A DNA stretch of 64,000 nucleotides, from contig JBJFEZ010000061.1 of the NCBI GenBank assembly GCA_051891195.1, positions 1-64,000 of the forward strand, written 5' to 3'. The notes under the pieces were generated by a model, which was not told the origin of the DNA, searched no databases, and saw nothing but the letters and a program-made list of their open reading frames with translations. Positions within the stretch are counted from its first letter, which is position 1. Each line of letters opens with the position of its first letter. Source of the stretch: CAG-273 sp051891195 (GTDB lineage Bacteria; Bacillota; Clostridia; TANB77; CAG-508). Shown one piece after another: positions 33,836 to 42,662 of this stretch. Position numbers and translations under genes: made by a program.

Positions 33836-34040
33836 ACCAAACAAAACTTGACTATTGTCTATAAAAAGATATGATAGTTATGAAATGCGAGAAATAGAAG
33901 AAAAATGCAAGAGGAGAAATTTTAGAATTGTCAGCAGAAAATGAAATGAACCCTGTTGTATCCATTGGATAGAAGATAAAGTTTCTGGTAAGTTCGGTAG
34001 TGGTGCAAAACTTCCAACTGATAATTATGAATTTGTAAAA
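33836..34040 (+). pseudogene. relic of the sibling element: fused pieces of four genes
   Basis: This 205-base stretch joins short blocks homologous to 25313-25360, 25541-25580, 25903-25965, about 26440-26490 and 27697-27732, in the same order. It is therefore the left part of a related element after several internal deletions; the kinase and zinc-finger genes are reduced to fragments, while the last codons of the HipS-like gene (NYEFVK and stop) are intact. Junctions fall at short shared words such as AGATAT and GAAGAAAAA. Confidence 0.75.
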
Positions 34041-34138
34041 TAGTTATAATACTAATAATAAAAAGATAGAATAATTGATAGCAGAAATAATAATTGAATA
34101 CTGAAAAAAATTACAAAATAAAAATATTTGGTTTTAAC

Positions 34139-34167
34139 TTGTCATAATTATAATATTATGCTATATT
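34139..34167 (+). promoter_or_regulatory. promoter of the PepSY-like gene
   Basis: TTGTCA (34139-34144), 17-base spacer, TATATT (34162-34167). Confidence 0.5.
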
Positions 34168-34207
34168 AAATTAGAATAATAATTATTAATTAAAGGGGAA
34201 ATAGAAA

Positions 34208-34927
34208 ATGAAAAAAGTTAAAATAGCAATAATTACTTTGATATGTTTAGTAATAATATTAATAGGAACTATTTTTATTATTAAATTACAGTCTATAAGT
34301 GAAATTTCGGATTATATAGTATTTAAAACAGCTAATTATGAATCAATAGAAGATGTGGTTTTTTATAGCAAAGACTTAAATTTAGATGATGAATTGAAAG
34401 ATAATCTTACTATAATAGCAAATCAATTAAAAGTAAAATATCCTGGTAAAAGTATCTTATATTTAAGAAATCTAGGAAGTGCTTCACTTTTTGACGCTAA
34501 GGAATTATATAGATGTATGCAAATCATAAATGGACAAAAATTAGACGATACAGATATGAATGTATTAATTAAAGAAGATGGAAGTGTTGAAATCCAATTT
34601 TTAATTAGATGTGCTTGGAAAAGTGGAAGTGATATTGACAATGTCCAAATAACACAAGAACAAGCTGAAAAAATTGTAATAGATTATTTGTATAAAAATC
34701 CAGATGATTATAAAGTATTAAGAAGTGGTTTTAATTTTACATTTAATTCTGCTACTCACGAAATGAGTAAAGTTAATACTGAAACATGTACAGTTGAGTT
34801 GTACAAATATAATTCTAAAACAGCTTGGAAAATGCAATTTTCAACAGGTGATAGTTATATAATAATAGATGCTAATACTGGTAAGATTTTAGATACATAC
34901 TTTTTTTGTGGAATTTACGTAGATTAA
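34208..34927 (+). CDS. membrane-anchored PepSY-like protein, cargo of the sibling element
   Basis: A 239-residue protein with an N-terminal signal anchor (IAIITLICLVIILIGTIFII) and an extracellular part. The C-terminal 80 residues resemble a PepSY-type domain: ITQEQAEKIVIDYLYKNPDD, then AWKMQFSTGDSYIIIDANTG with the usual closing strand KILDTY. It lies just where the serpin lies in the intact element, after the HipS-like gene end, so it is the exchanged cargo. The gene is intact with a GGGGAAAT ribosome site. PepSY domains often inhibit or chaperone proteases, an interesting parallel with the serpin. Confidence 0.6.
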   Translation: MKKVKIAIITLICLVIILIGTIFIIKLQSISEISDYIVFKTANYESIEDVVFYSKDLNLDDELKDNLTIIANQLKVKYPGKSILYLRNLGSASLFDAKELYRCMQIINGQKLDDTDMNVLIKEDGSVEIQFLIRCAWKSGSDIDNVQITQEQAEKIVIDYLYKNPDDYKVLRSGFNFTFNSATHEMSKVNTETCTVELYKYNSKTAWKMQFSTGDSYIIIDANTGKILDTYFFCGIYVD

Positions 34928-35058
34928 ATGTGATTAAAAAATTTTCAAAGATATACAATATCCATTAATAGTTATTGTATATCTTGTTTTTTTATCTCCA
35001 AACCTCTCTATTTTTAACCTTAACTTTGCTATTTCCTTCTTGACTCATTTCTTTAATA

Positions 35059-35295
35059 TTATTTTTCGTTCTTAAAAGTATTGTCTTCAATAAAATCACA
35101 TAGTTTAATATTTTTATTTAATTCATCTATTTTAGTGGCTAATTTTTGAATTTTAGAGCAAATAAATTGACCTTCTTCATCAGTTTTAATTCTTTTGCGC
35201 TTTCTCCATAAGTTTTCTCTTAATCTTTTTAATTCAACTATTTTATTTATAAGTGAAGATTTATATTCTTTATAAAATGATTTTATTTCTAACAT
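35059..35295 (-). pseudogene. chimeric ORF: start of the 31027-type gene fused to a relaxase C terminus
   Basis: The first 11 residues (MLEIKSFYKEY) equal the start of the gene at 31027-31353, while the remainder (LRENLWRKRKRIKTDEE and IKLCDFIED) matches the relaxase C-terminal coiled coil of 29171-30460. A deletion in the sibling element has joined the two genes in frame, giving a 78-residue ORF with the original ribosome site. It is most likely debris. Confidence 0.75.
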
Positions 35296-35300
35296 AACAA

Positions 35301-35446
35301 TTCCTCCTATACATATATCAATTCTTTTAATATAATTTCTTCAACAGAATGCTTTATATTATTCATTAATCCAACCCATTTTAGTTGGTCTTTTACTTTT
35401 AATTCTTCAGTAATATTTTCTTTTTCTGCAAATTGCTTCATTAATA
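35301..35446 (-). pseudogene. remnant of the TnpV-like gene of the sibling element
   Basis: About 145 bases nearly identical to 31371-31515, the C-terminal coding part of the gene at 31365-31718. It lacks the N-terminal half and joins directly to the right-end repeat. Confidence 0.75.
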
Positions 35447-35662
35447 CATCCAACATTTTTTCAAAAAACTTGCAAAAAGTAAAAAGACTATGTTATAATT
35501 AAGCAAGTAAGAAAAACGATGATGAGTGCTAGAAAATCCATAGTTTTGAGCTTCTTAAAAAGTAATATTTAATACTAAAAATAAATAAGTATAAAATAGC
35601 TTAAAAGACTTAAAATCCTGCGAAGTAACATTCGTGTGGGTTCGCCCCCACCATCTGCACCA
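35447..35662. repeat. right-end repeat, copy 2, with 3-prime half of tRNA-Leu (UAA-type loop)
   Basis: Second copy of the right-end repeat of 33419-33635. The tRNA half here has the loop CTTAAAA, so the anticodon would be UAA, and the acceptor strand CATCTGC. No 5-prime half with this anticodon is in the window. It marks the right border of the relic element. Confidence 0.85.
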
Positions 35663-35758
35663 CAAATTAGTTTGATAAGGATAATTGATTTTTAAGATTT
35701 TGTTTCTTATCTATGTTATATACAAGCAATCAACAAATTATGAAAATTTAAAATATAG

Positions 35759-35842
35759 GCAAAAAATATAGAAAAGGCTTTAGAGCATCTAGAAAATAAA
35801 TATCAAGAAAAAACTTTTAAATATATAGGAGGAAATTATTAA
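35759..35842 (+). pseudogene. possible C-terminal stub of a gene upstream of the SUKH protein
   Basis: A 27-codon open stretch without a start codon, in good codon usage, ends in TAA exactly where the next gene begins (ALEHLENKYQEKTFKYIGGN). Its GGA-GGA codons serve as the ribosome site of that gene. It looks like the end of a deleted upstream gene, perhaps the toxin partner of the immunity-like protein. Confidence 0.35.
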
Positions 35843-37036
35843 ATGTTTAAGTTTATTAAAAATGAGAATATAGAAACAAAAATTACAGAGGAATATATTT
35901 CAATTTTAGAAAATGATTTGCAAATAAAGTTTCCTAAAATATTGAGAGATTATTATTTGAAATATAATGGAGCTGAAATAGAAGAATGTAAATTAATAAT
36001 TCAAATGGGTGCTTATAATATTAATTGCTATGTAACTGAAATTTTAACTTTAAAATATGGTAAATATAATTTTGAGCATGAAGCTAAATATATTAGAGAT
36101 ATTGAAAATATACCAAATGAATTTATACCTTTTGCAATAGATGAGGGATCAGATAGATTTTGTTGGGATTATAGTACAGGCAAAGTATATTATGTTAGAA
36201 TGGACGAAGAAAATCCAATATTAATTTGTGATAGTGTAGAACAATTTTTTGATATATTAACTGATTGTGTAAAAAATGAAAATGGTTGTACGTTAGATGG
36301 AAAAGAAGATTTTAATTATAGTTCTTCAACACCAATAGGAACAGAAAAGAACAATCTTAAAGAAGAATCTGAGGTAAAAAAAATATTAACATTTAACAGC
36401 AAAAATAAACCATTAATATTACTTTTTGTACTAACAATAGCCAGTCTAATACTTATACCATTTACTGATTCACTATCTTTGTTATTAACTGGTGCTTTTG
36501 CTATATATACATTGATATTATTAGGTATACATATTACAAATAGAATTAAATCAATAAATGTAGTAAATAAATATGGTTTTGATGAATTGAAAAAAGAATT
36601 GCTTTCAAATAATACTATAAAGGTAGAAGGAATAAATACATACCTTACAGAAAAATATATTATTTCAAATCACCAAAAAGTAGTAATAATAGAATATAAA
36701 GATATTTCTTGGATTTATCCTACAAGAATTAGAGGTAGAAATAGTATAACGGCTCATATTAGTGCATATCTTGCAAATAGAATGACGGGAACACCTTTAA
36801 GAGCACATCTAAAAAATGGGAAATCTTTAATTTCTGCTATAACTAATAATAGAAAGCAAGTGCAAATTATATTTAATAGAATACATCAGAAAAACAACCA
36901 AGTTTTAATTGGTTATAACAAAGATAATATGAAAAAATATGAAAAAGTATGTCCAAAATATAAAAATAAAAAAATTTGGGGAATTCTTTTAGTAATAGCA
37001 CTTGTTATAATAGCTATATTAATACAAAAAATTTAA
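35843..37036 (+). CDS. SUKH/SMI1-type immunity-like protein with membrane segments
   Basis: A 397-residue protein. Residues 1-150 form a SMI1/KNR4 (SUKH) domain: ISILENDLQIKFPKILRDYY, LKYNGAEIEE, IPFAIDEGSDRFCWDYSTG and YYVRMDEENP. SUKH proteins are typically immunity factors against polymorphic toxins. Two transmembrane helices follow (PLILLFVLTIASLILIPF and LLLTGAFAIYTLILLGI), then a cytosolic YcxB-like domain and a last hydrophobic helix (WGILLVIALVIIAILI). Start behind GGAGG. The gene lies directly beyond the tRNA integration hot spot. No intact toxin gene is near. Confidence 0.72.
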   Translation: MFKFIKNENIETKITEEYISILENDLQIKFPKILRDYYLKYNGAEIEECKLIIQMGAYNINCYVTEILTLKYGKYNFEHEAKYIRDIENIPNEFIPFAIDEGSDRFCWDYSTGKVYYVRMDEENPILICDSVEQFFDILTDCVKNENGCTLDGKEDFNYSSSTPIGTEKNNLKEESEVKKILTFNSKNKPLILLFVLTIASLILIPFTDSLSLLLTGAFAIYTLILLGIHITNRIKSINVVNKYGFDELKKELLSNNTIKVEGINTYLTEKYIISNHQKVVIIEYKDISWIYPTRIRGRNSITAHISAYLANRMTGTPLRAHLKNGKSLISAITNNRKQVQIIFNRIHQKNNQVLIGYNKDNMKKYEKVCPKYKNKKIWGILLVIALVIIAILIQKI

Positions 37037-37066
37037 TGAGATTTTTGAAAAATTTGAATATATACA

Positions 37067-37100
37067 AAAAAAGATGTACTAAGTGTAGTACATCTTTTTT
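37067..37100. terminator. bidirectional terminator
   Basis: Arms of 14 bases (37067-37080 and 37087-37100) with A- and T-runs; ends both the SUKH gene and the convergent gene at 37108-37470. Confidence 0.85.
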
Positions 37101-37107
37101 AGAGAAA

Positions 37108-37470
37108 TTAAAGTACTTTCAGTACTCTGTCATCCTCTTCCACACACAGGATGGTGTTGTCATCCGTGAGTACAGCTCTGCTGTAGTCTTTCGCCTTCAT
37201 GAATTTGTAAATCAGAGACTTCCTACCACAACGTTTCTTCACATCTTTTCTTGAGAGAAGCTCTCCAAAATACAGATACGGGGAAAAGTTGCAGGGGTCG
37301 TCCTTTACAAGTTCTCCATCAACGATGGTTTCTTCTCTGTCAAAGAAGCGATATCCGCTTGCACCTTTAGGAAGTTTTACCAGGCTGTCTCTCCGCTCTT
37401 CAATTTCTTCCTCTTCAGGTCCTACGGGGATTTTGCTGGTGTAAAAGAATTCGACAAAGTGTTTTAACAA
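37108..37470 (-). CDS. codon-atypical small protein of unknown function
   Basis: A 120-residue acidic/basic mixed protein starting at TTG 37470, nine bases after AGGAGG. Codons are far richer in G and C than in neighbouring genes (many CTG, ATC, GAC, AAG). It has its own promoter and terminator. One in-frame CGG followed by A occurs (37392-37394, in EIEERRDSL); here reading straight on gives a long coherent protein, while a +1 shift would hit TAA after five codons. No motif is recognised (VKLPKGASGYRFFDREE; KDVKKRCGRKSLIYKFMKA). Foreign origin is likely. Confidence 0.65.
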   Translation of the reverse strand: MLKHFVEFFYTSKIPVGPEEEEIEERRDSLVKLPKGASGYRFFDREETIVDGELVKDDPCNFSPYLYFGELLSRKDVKKRCGRKSLIYKFMKAKDYSRAVLTDDNTILCVEEDDRVLKVL

Positions 37471-37538
37471 TTTTAACTCCTCCTAATTTGCTATTTCTAG
37501 CTTTTTTATTAAATACTGATATTACAGTATATATTTAT

Positions 37539-37567
37539 ATTATACCATATTTATTGCAAATTTTCAA
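37539..37567 (-). promoter_or_regulatory. promoter of the gene at 37108-37470
   Basis: TTGAAA (37567-37562), 17-base spacer, TATAAT (37544-37539) on the minus strand. Confidence 0.7.
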
Positions 37568-37586
37568 ATTTCAGTTGTATCACTAT

Positions 37587-39884
37587 CTATTTGGTCGGTT
37601 TTACATTATATTCTATTAGTTTTATATTTATTATTTTATTTGTAAATTCATCTTTTAGATAATTATATTTAAATTCTTCCTTACTTGCTTCTTCTAAAAT
37701 AAATTTTTCTAAATTTACTAATACTTCGTCTGATAAGTTCATTCCTAAAGGTAAGGTTTGGTTAATATTGTCAAAAAATATTATATTTGAATAATATAAT
37801 ATTGGCATACCTTCTTTTATGTTTAATTTATACAAATATATTGTGTTTTCTTCCAGCTTTTCTTTAATAGCATTATTTTCATTTAAGTGGAACATTTGTA
37901 AATTTGTTTTATCCAATTCTTCACTAGTAGATAAATATATTGGCATATTATATACAGAAGAAATTTTGCAAAATGCCTCTTTTATTAATTTTAAATAATT
38001 TCTTAAGTTATCAATATATATACTAAGCTCTGTTTGAGAATTTATATTTAGTATCTTATATTTGTCTCTTTCATTTTCTCTATGTTTTGTATTATTTATA
38101 GTTTTTGTTTTTGTTTGATCATCAAACAAGCTTCCAAAAATGTCAAAATCTTTTAATTTTACAGTTTCAATATCCCTTTCATAGCTATTTTGTAGTTGTT
38201 CTAATTCATCTTGTAAAATTTTGTATTGTTCTTCATGTAGTTCATCTTTTTTTGCTTTATTTAAAATTTGACAAGAATATAGTGCTTGTTTAACAGCAAA
38301 TATACTATCTATTTCATTTTTAGAAAGCTTTCTTCTTTGGAGTTCATCTACTTTTTTGCCAAAATCTTCAATGTCTTCTTCATAATCAAAGGTCTTTTTT
38401 ATTTTTTCATTTTGATTATTGTTTTCTTCTTCTCCTTCATTTAGGCTTGGTAATTCGTCTTTATTACTAAATTTCCAAAATTCAAATATACTTTTTTTAT
38501 GCAGTTCTATTTCATTTAAATAAATATTTGCATTTTTTATTTTTCTTTCTAAATTAATAGATTTTAATTCTAATGCTTTTATATCTACATTTAACTTTTT
38601 AACTACTTTTTCTCTTGCTTCTAATTTAGTACATATTTCTATTAAATCTTCAATGGTGTACTGATTTTTTGTTTCTTCTGTTATTGGTATACTTTTTTGT
38701 TTTTTGGTTTTCTCTTGATTTTCTGTTTTATTTAATGGTTTTAAGACTTTTTTTCTGTTTGAAAAATAGTATTTTACTTTTCCAAAAAAACTTTTTTTAC
38801 ATTCCAAAAATGTAGCAATTTGGCGTTGTTTTGTTAAAAATTTTGCTGTTTGGTCTTCTACTTCTATTTTTAGCTTTTCTAATTTTTCCTGTAGTTCTGT
38901 TATGGACTTATTTTGCAATGATAATCGCATATTTTTATTATCTATTTCTTCTTGAATAAATATAGCTAAGCTGCTATATGTAATGTTTTCATTGCTTAAA
39001 GTATATATAAATTCAATTTCTCCATTATTGTTAATTCCTGTTTTAAATTTATAGTAATCAGGATGTGCTGTAGATAAAATAAATAATGCTTTTATTAATT
39101 TATATTTTTCTAAAGCTTCATCTTTGCTATTTAAAGTTATTGCATAATCTGTTTCAATATTTCCATATATTTTTGTTTTTCCCACTATTTTCAATGATAG
39201 TTTATTTTTTACGCTATACACTTCAAATATATTAGGCCAATCTTTTGTAAAATACCATAAATAGTTTTCTAAGTCTGTAATTTGCGTTCTTGTTAAATAA
39301 CTTCCCGAATATTCCATATGACTTATTGGAACAAATATTGTCTCTTTTTTTCTTGTTTTTTTGGCTTCTATTTGTTTTTTTAATAAATAAAATAATGCTG
39401 TATTATTTGCTTCATTTGTTGGCACCAGCATAAAATATTTATCTGATATATCTGAATAATATATTTGCCATATGTAATTATTTTGATATTTTACTGTATA
39501 TGGAATATCGCTTTTAAATTTCTGTTGTTGTTTTTCAACTTCTTCTATTTCTTGTAAATTAGTATCATTTAACATTTTTAAAAATGTTGCAAATTTCTCT
39601 ATATTTTCCTCATTTTTAGAATCTAAATATGCAAATATAGGTGATGCTAATTTATACTTTTCGTTTAAACTTGTTAATCTATCTGTTGGTGTTAATAATA
39701 TTTGAATATCATTTACATCTATGTGTTTGTATATTTTATAACTATTATCATCATATGCTTTAGTTGGTCTAAATGAAAATGGTGTAAATTCAGTTAAATA
39801 ATTTGGAATTTTTTCTAAATCTAGCCCTATATATGATAATTTTTCTTTTAATTTTTCTTTATCTTCTGCAATATTTTTAGACAT
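37587..39884 (-). CDS. large coiled-coil protein of unknown function
   Basis: A 765-residue cytosolic protein, starting at 39884 behind AAGGAGG. The first 320 residues look globular (FSFRPTKAYDDNSYKIYKHI, FMLVPTNEANNTALFYLLKK). From about 330 to 590 there are long charged heptad-like helices (KSITELQEKLEKLKIEVEDQ, KKLNVDIKALELKSINLERK). The last 170 residues are again globular with LYKLNIKEGMPILYYSNIIF. No transmembrane segment, ATPase motif or known domain is visible. Monocistronic, codon use native. It could be structural or defence-related; I do not know the family. Confidence 0.7.
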   Translation of the reverse strand: MSKNIAEDKEKLKEKLSYIGLDLEKIPNYLTEFTPFSFRPTKAYDDNSYKIYKHIDVNDIQILLTPTDRLTSLNEKYKLASPIFAYLDSKNEENIEKFATFLKMLNDTNLQEIEEVEKQQQKFKSDIPYTVKYQNNYIWQIYYSDISDKYFMLVPTNEANNTALFYLLKKQIEAKKTRKKETIFVPISHMEYSGSYLTRTQITDLENYLWYFTKDWPNIFEVYSVKNKLSLKIVGKTKIYGNIETDYAITLNSKDEALEKYKLIKALFILSTAHPDYYKFKTGINNNGEIEFIYTLSNENITYSSLAIFIQEEIDNKNMRLSLQNKSITELQEKLEKLKIEVEDQTAKFLTKQRQIATFLECKKSFFGKVKYYFSNRKKVLKPLNKTENQEKTKKQKSIPITEETKNQYTIEDLIEICTKLEAREKVVKKLNVDIKALELKSINLERKIKNANIYLNEIELHKKSIFEFWKFSNKDELPSLNEGEEENNNQNEKIKKTFDYEEDIEDFGKKVDELQRRKLSKNEIDSIFAVKQALYSCQILNKAKKDELHEEQYKILQDELEQLQNSYERDIETVKLKDFDIFGSLFDDQTKTKTINNTKHRENERDKYKILNINSQTELSIYIDNLRNYLKLIKEAFCKISSVYNMPIYLSTSEELDKTNLQMFHLNENNAIKEKLEENTIYLYKLNIKEGMPILYYSNIIFFDNINQTLPLGMNLSDEVLVNLEKFILEEASKEEFKYNYLKDEFTNKIINIKLIEYNVKPTK

Positions 39885-40079
39885 AGTAGCCTCCTTATTA
39901 TATTGAAAGTATATCATAAAGAAATTTTTGTTACAATCATTTATATTAAAAATTCAAGGGAATTTCATTGTTTATTACAAAATTGTAATATTTTATAAAT
40001 AGATAGGAGTTCTAAACAGTAGAGTTATAGGGGCTTTCATTAAATTCCCCCTTTCAAAGCAGCAATCTTGATATTTTAT

Positions 40080-40108
40080 TTGACTATACACATTTTAAGT
40101 GTTATAAT
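40080..40108 (+). promoter_or_regulatory. promoter of the gene at 40154-40396
   Basis: TTGACT (40080-40085), 17-base spacer, TATAAT (40103-40108). Confidence 0.75.
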
Positions 40109-40153
40109 AGATTTTACAAGTTTAATTAAATATTTTAGGAGGAGAGTTTTTTT

Positions 40154-40396
40154 ATGGAAAACTGCAAAACTTGTGTCGTAACTATTCAGTACCGCTTCTA
40201 TACTCCTTACGAAATTGTTGAAGGAGGCTATGAAACAACCTGCTTTCGGAAGTTCTCTGTTTTTGAAGAAAGAATGGAGCTTGTAAAAAGCTTACTGGAC
40301 TGTTACGGAGCCGTGTACAACTCTGAAGAGGATATCTTTGAGTTATCATCTATGGAAAGCTACGAGGCAATGACAGAGTATCTGTCTACTCTGTAA
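40154..40396 (+). CDS. codon-atypical small cysteine-containing protein
   Basis: An 80-residue protein behind AGGAGGAG, with own promoter and terminator. It has five cysteines (two in MENCKTC, others in TTCF and LLDCYG) and an acidic C terminus (NSEEDIFELSSMESYEAMTE). Codons are unusually rich in C and G for this genome (TAC, TTC, CTG, GTG, CGC). An in-frame CGG followed by A lies at CFRKFSV; unshifted reading gives the full protein, a +1 shift stops 12 codons later. No family is recognised. With 37108-37470 and 44655-44828 it forms a set of lone, codon-atypical genes. Confidence 0.65.
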   Translation: MENCKTCVVTIQYRFYTPYEIVEGGYETTCFRKFSVFEERMELVKSLLDCYGAVYNSEEDIFELSSMESYEAMTEYLSTL

Positions 40397-40404
40397 ACTC
40401 CTCT

Positions 40405-40440
40405 AAAAAGGAATTACCAAATTTGGTAATTCCTTTTTTT
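40405..40440. terminator. terminator after the gene at 40154-40396
   Basis: Perfect 17-base palindromic arms (40405-40421, 40422-40438) ending in a long T run; it also lies at the end of the convergent thrS. Confidence 0.85.
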
Positions 40441-42362
40441 TAGTTGTTTTCATAACTTTCAATTTGTTGTTTTATTTTTTCTATAAAACTATTTAATGGC
40501 ATTTGTCCAATATCTCCATCTTTTCTTGAACGAACTCCCACGCTATTACCTTCTACTTCTTTATCTCCTAATATTAACATATATGGTATTTTTTGAAGTT
40601 GTGCTTCACGAATTTTGTATCCTATTTTTTCTTGTCTATCATCTAGTTCTGCACGAATGCCATTTTTGCTTAGTTCTTCTAATACTTTTTGGGCATATTC
40701 TTTATGAGCATCTGCTATAGGCAATAATTTTACTTGGACTGGTGCTAGCCAAGTTGGAAATGCTCCTGCATAATGTTCTGTAATTATTCCTATAAATCTT
40801 TCAAATGAACCAAATAATGCTCTGTGAATCATAATTGGTGTTTTCTTTTCTCCATCTGAATCAATGTAAGATAAGTTAAACCTTAATGGTAATTGGAAGT
40901 CTACTTGTACAGTTCCCATTTGCCATTCTCTTCCTAAACAGTCCTTCATTTTTATATCAATTTTTGGACCATAAAATGCTCCATCACCTTCATTAATACG
41001 ATAATTGTCTTTTCCACAAAGTTCATTTAATACATCTCTTAAATCAGATTCTGCTTTATTCCATAAGCTTAATTCTCCCATATAGTCTTCTGGTCTAGTA
41101 GATAGAGTTAAAATAAAGTCTAAACCAAAAATATTATATAACTTCTTTGCAATTTCTAGAATTTCTTTAATCTCTTCTTTAATTTGAGATTCCATTACAA
41201 AGTTATGTGAATCATCTTGTCTAAACATTCTTACTCTAAACAAACCATTTAATTGACCAGATTTTTCATTTCTATGAATAACGTCAATGTCACTAAAACG
41301 AAGTGGTAAGTCTTTATAGCTTCTTAGCTTACTTTGGTAAATTTTAATAGAGTTTGGGCAGTTCATTGGTTTTAATGCTTGTTCATTTCCATCACTATCT
41401 GTTAATACAAACATATCTTCTTTGTAGTGCTCCCAATGTCCTGAAGTTTTCCATAAACTACTACTGTTTAATTGTGGTCCTGAAAATTCTTGATATCCTC
41501 TCTTTTTATGCTCTTTTCTCCAAAGGTCTATTAATACATTCATCATTGTAAATCCCTTTGGTAACCAATATGCCATTCCTGGAGCAGTTTCGTCAAAAAA
41601 GAATAAATCCAACTCTTTTCCTAGTTTTCTATGGTCTCTCTTTTTAGCTTCTTCTATCATAAATAAATATTCTTCTAACATACTAGCTTTAGGGAAAGAA
41701 ATACCATAAATTCTTTGTAAAGTTTGTTTTGTTTCGTCTCCTCTCCAATAAGCAGATGAAGAATTTAATAGTTTGAAAGCCTTAATTGCTCCTGTACTAG
41801 CTATATGTGGTCCTGCACATAGTTCTTTAAATTCACCTTGATCATAAAAACTAATTTCTTCGTCTTCTGGCAAGTCTTCAATTAATTCTACTTTGTATGG
41901 TTCTTTTCTGTCTTGCATTAATTTAATGGCTTCATTTCTTGGTAAAGTGTATCTTGTAATTTCTAAATTTTCTTTTACAATTTTTTTCATTTCTTCTTCA
42001 ATTTTGCTTAAGTCTTCTTCTGAGAAAGGTTTTTCTACATCAAAATCATAATAAAAACCATTATCAATAGAAGGTCCTATTGTTAATTTTACACTATCAC
42101 CATAAATTCTTTTAATAGCTTGTGCCATAATATGAGAAGTTGTATGCCAAAATGCTTTTTTACCTTCTAAGTCATCAAACGTTAAAATTTCTAATTTACA
42201 GTCCTTTTCAATTAAAGTACGTAAATCTTTAACTTCTCCATCAATTTTTGCTACCATGGCATTACGTGCCAAACCTTCACTTAATTGTTTTGCTACATCT
42301 AAAACTGAAGAGCCTTCTTTTACTTCTATTTTAGATCCATCTTTTAATTCTACTTTTATCAT
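40440..42362 (-). CDS. thrS: threonyl-tRNA synthetase
   Basis: ThrRS charges tRNA-Thr. The 640-residue protein has the N-terminal TGS domain (residues 1-60), the editing domain with the zinc-type HTTSHIMAQAIKR pattern, and the class II catalytic core: MNCPNSIKIYQ, GLFRVRMFRQDDSH, and GSFERFIGIITEH. The anticodon-binding domain ends the chain (VKLLPIADAHKEYA). Start behind GGAGG. Expression is controlled by the T-box leader just upstream. Confidence 0.98.
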   Translation of the reverse strand: MIKVELKDGSKIEVKEGSSVLDVAKQLSEGLARNAMVAKIDGEVKDLRTLIEKDCKLEILTFDDLEGKKAFWHTTSHIMAQAIKRIYGDSVKLTIGPSIDNGFYYDFDVEKPFSEEDLSKIEEEMKKIVKENLEITRYTLPRNEAIKLMQDRKEPYKVELIEDLPEDEEISFYDQGEFKELCAGPHIASTGAIKAFKLLNSSSAYWRGDETKQTLQRIYGISFPKASMLEEYLFMIEEAKKRDHRKLGKELDLFFFDETAPGMAYWLPKGFTMMNVLIDLWRKEHKKRGYQEFSGPQLNSSSLWKTSGHWEHYKEDMFVLTDSDGNEQALKPMNCPNSIKIYQSKLRSYKDLPLRFSDIDVIHRNEKSGQLNGLFRVRMFRQDDSHNFVMESQIKEEIKEILEIAKKLYNIFGLDFILTLSTRPEDYMGELSLWNKAESDLRDVLNELCGKDNYRINEGDGAFYGPKIDIKMKDCLGREWQMGTVQVDFQLPLRFNLSYIDSDGEKKTPIMIHRALFGSFERFIGIITEHYAGAFPTWLAPVQVKLLPIADAHKEYAQKVLEELSKNGIRAELDDRQEKIGYKIREAQLQKIPYMLILGDKEVEGNSVGVRSRKDGDIGQMPLNSFIEKIKQQIESYENN

Positions 42363-42365
42363 AAT

Positions 42366-42620
42366 TACCTCCTTTTTATGAACAAAACAAATACACTCCT
42401 AAAGTATTTCTACTTTAGGAGTGCTTATTTTACACGGTTCCATCCTATTTTTAACTTAATTAATCTTTAACGCAGACTTACGCCTAGTTTTGGCTAGGAA
42501 CTAATGAGGTAGTTTTTCAAATTCGTTTGTTTAAATTGGCTTTCAGCCGGTGACCAATTCTCTCTTTTAATAACCTTAATTTTACTTTGTCTCATTTTTG
42601 TTTTTATTTTTCAAACTATA
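42366..42620 (-). promoter_or_regulatory. T-box riboswitch of thrS
   Basis: The about 250-base leader has T-box marks on the minus strand: AAAAGAGAGAATTGG with GGCTGAAAGCC at the top of stem I, a stem-II/III region, the antiterminator bulge sequence GGATGGAACCGTG, and a long terminator hairpin (CACTCCTAAAGTA / TACTTTAGGAGTG) plus T-rich run. The specifier loop contains ACC (in AACTACCTC), a threonine codon, consistent with the gene it controls. Uncharged tRNA-Thr would allow read-through. Confidence 0.85.
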
Positions 42621-42624
42621 TATT

Positions 42625-42654
42625 ATTATACTAGCTTTTATAGTGATTTGTCAA
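42625..42654 (-). promoter_or_regulatory. promoter of the thrS T-box leader
   Basis: TTGACA (42654-42649), 18-base spacer, TATAAT (42630-42625). Confidence 0.75.
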
Positions 42655-42662
42655 GATACAAG

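Noticed and set aside
33419..35662. Outward promoter in the right-end repeat driving a tRNA
   Set aside because: The tRNA sequence there is only a 3-prime half, so a functional tRNA cannot be made.
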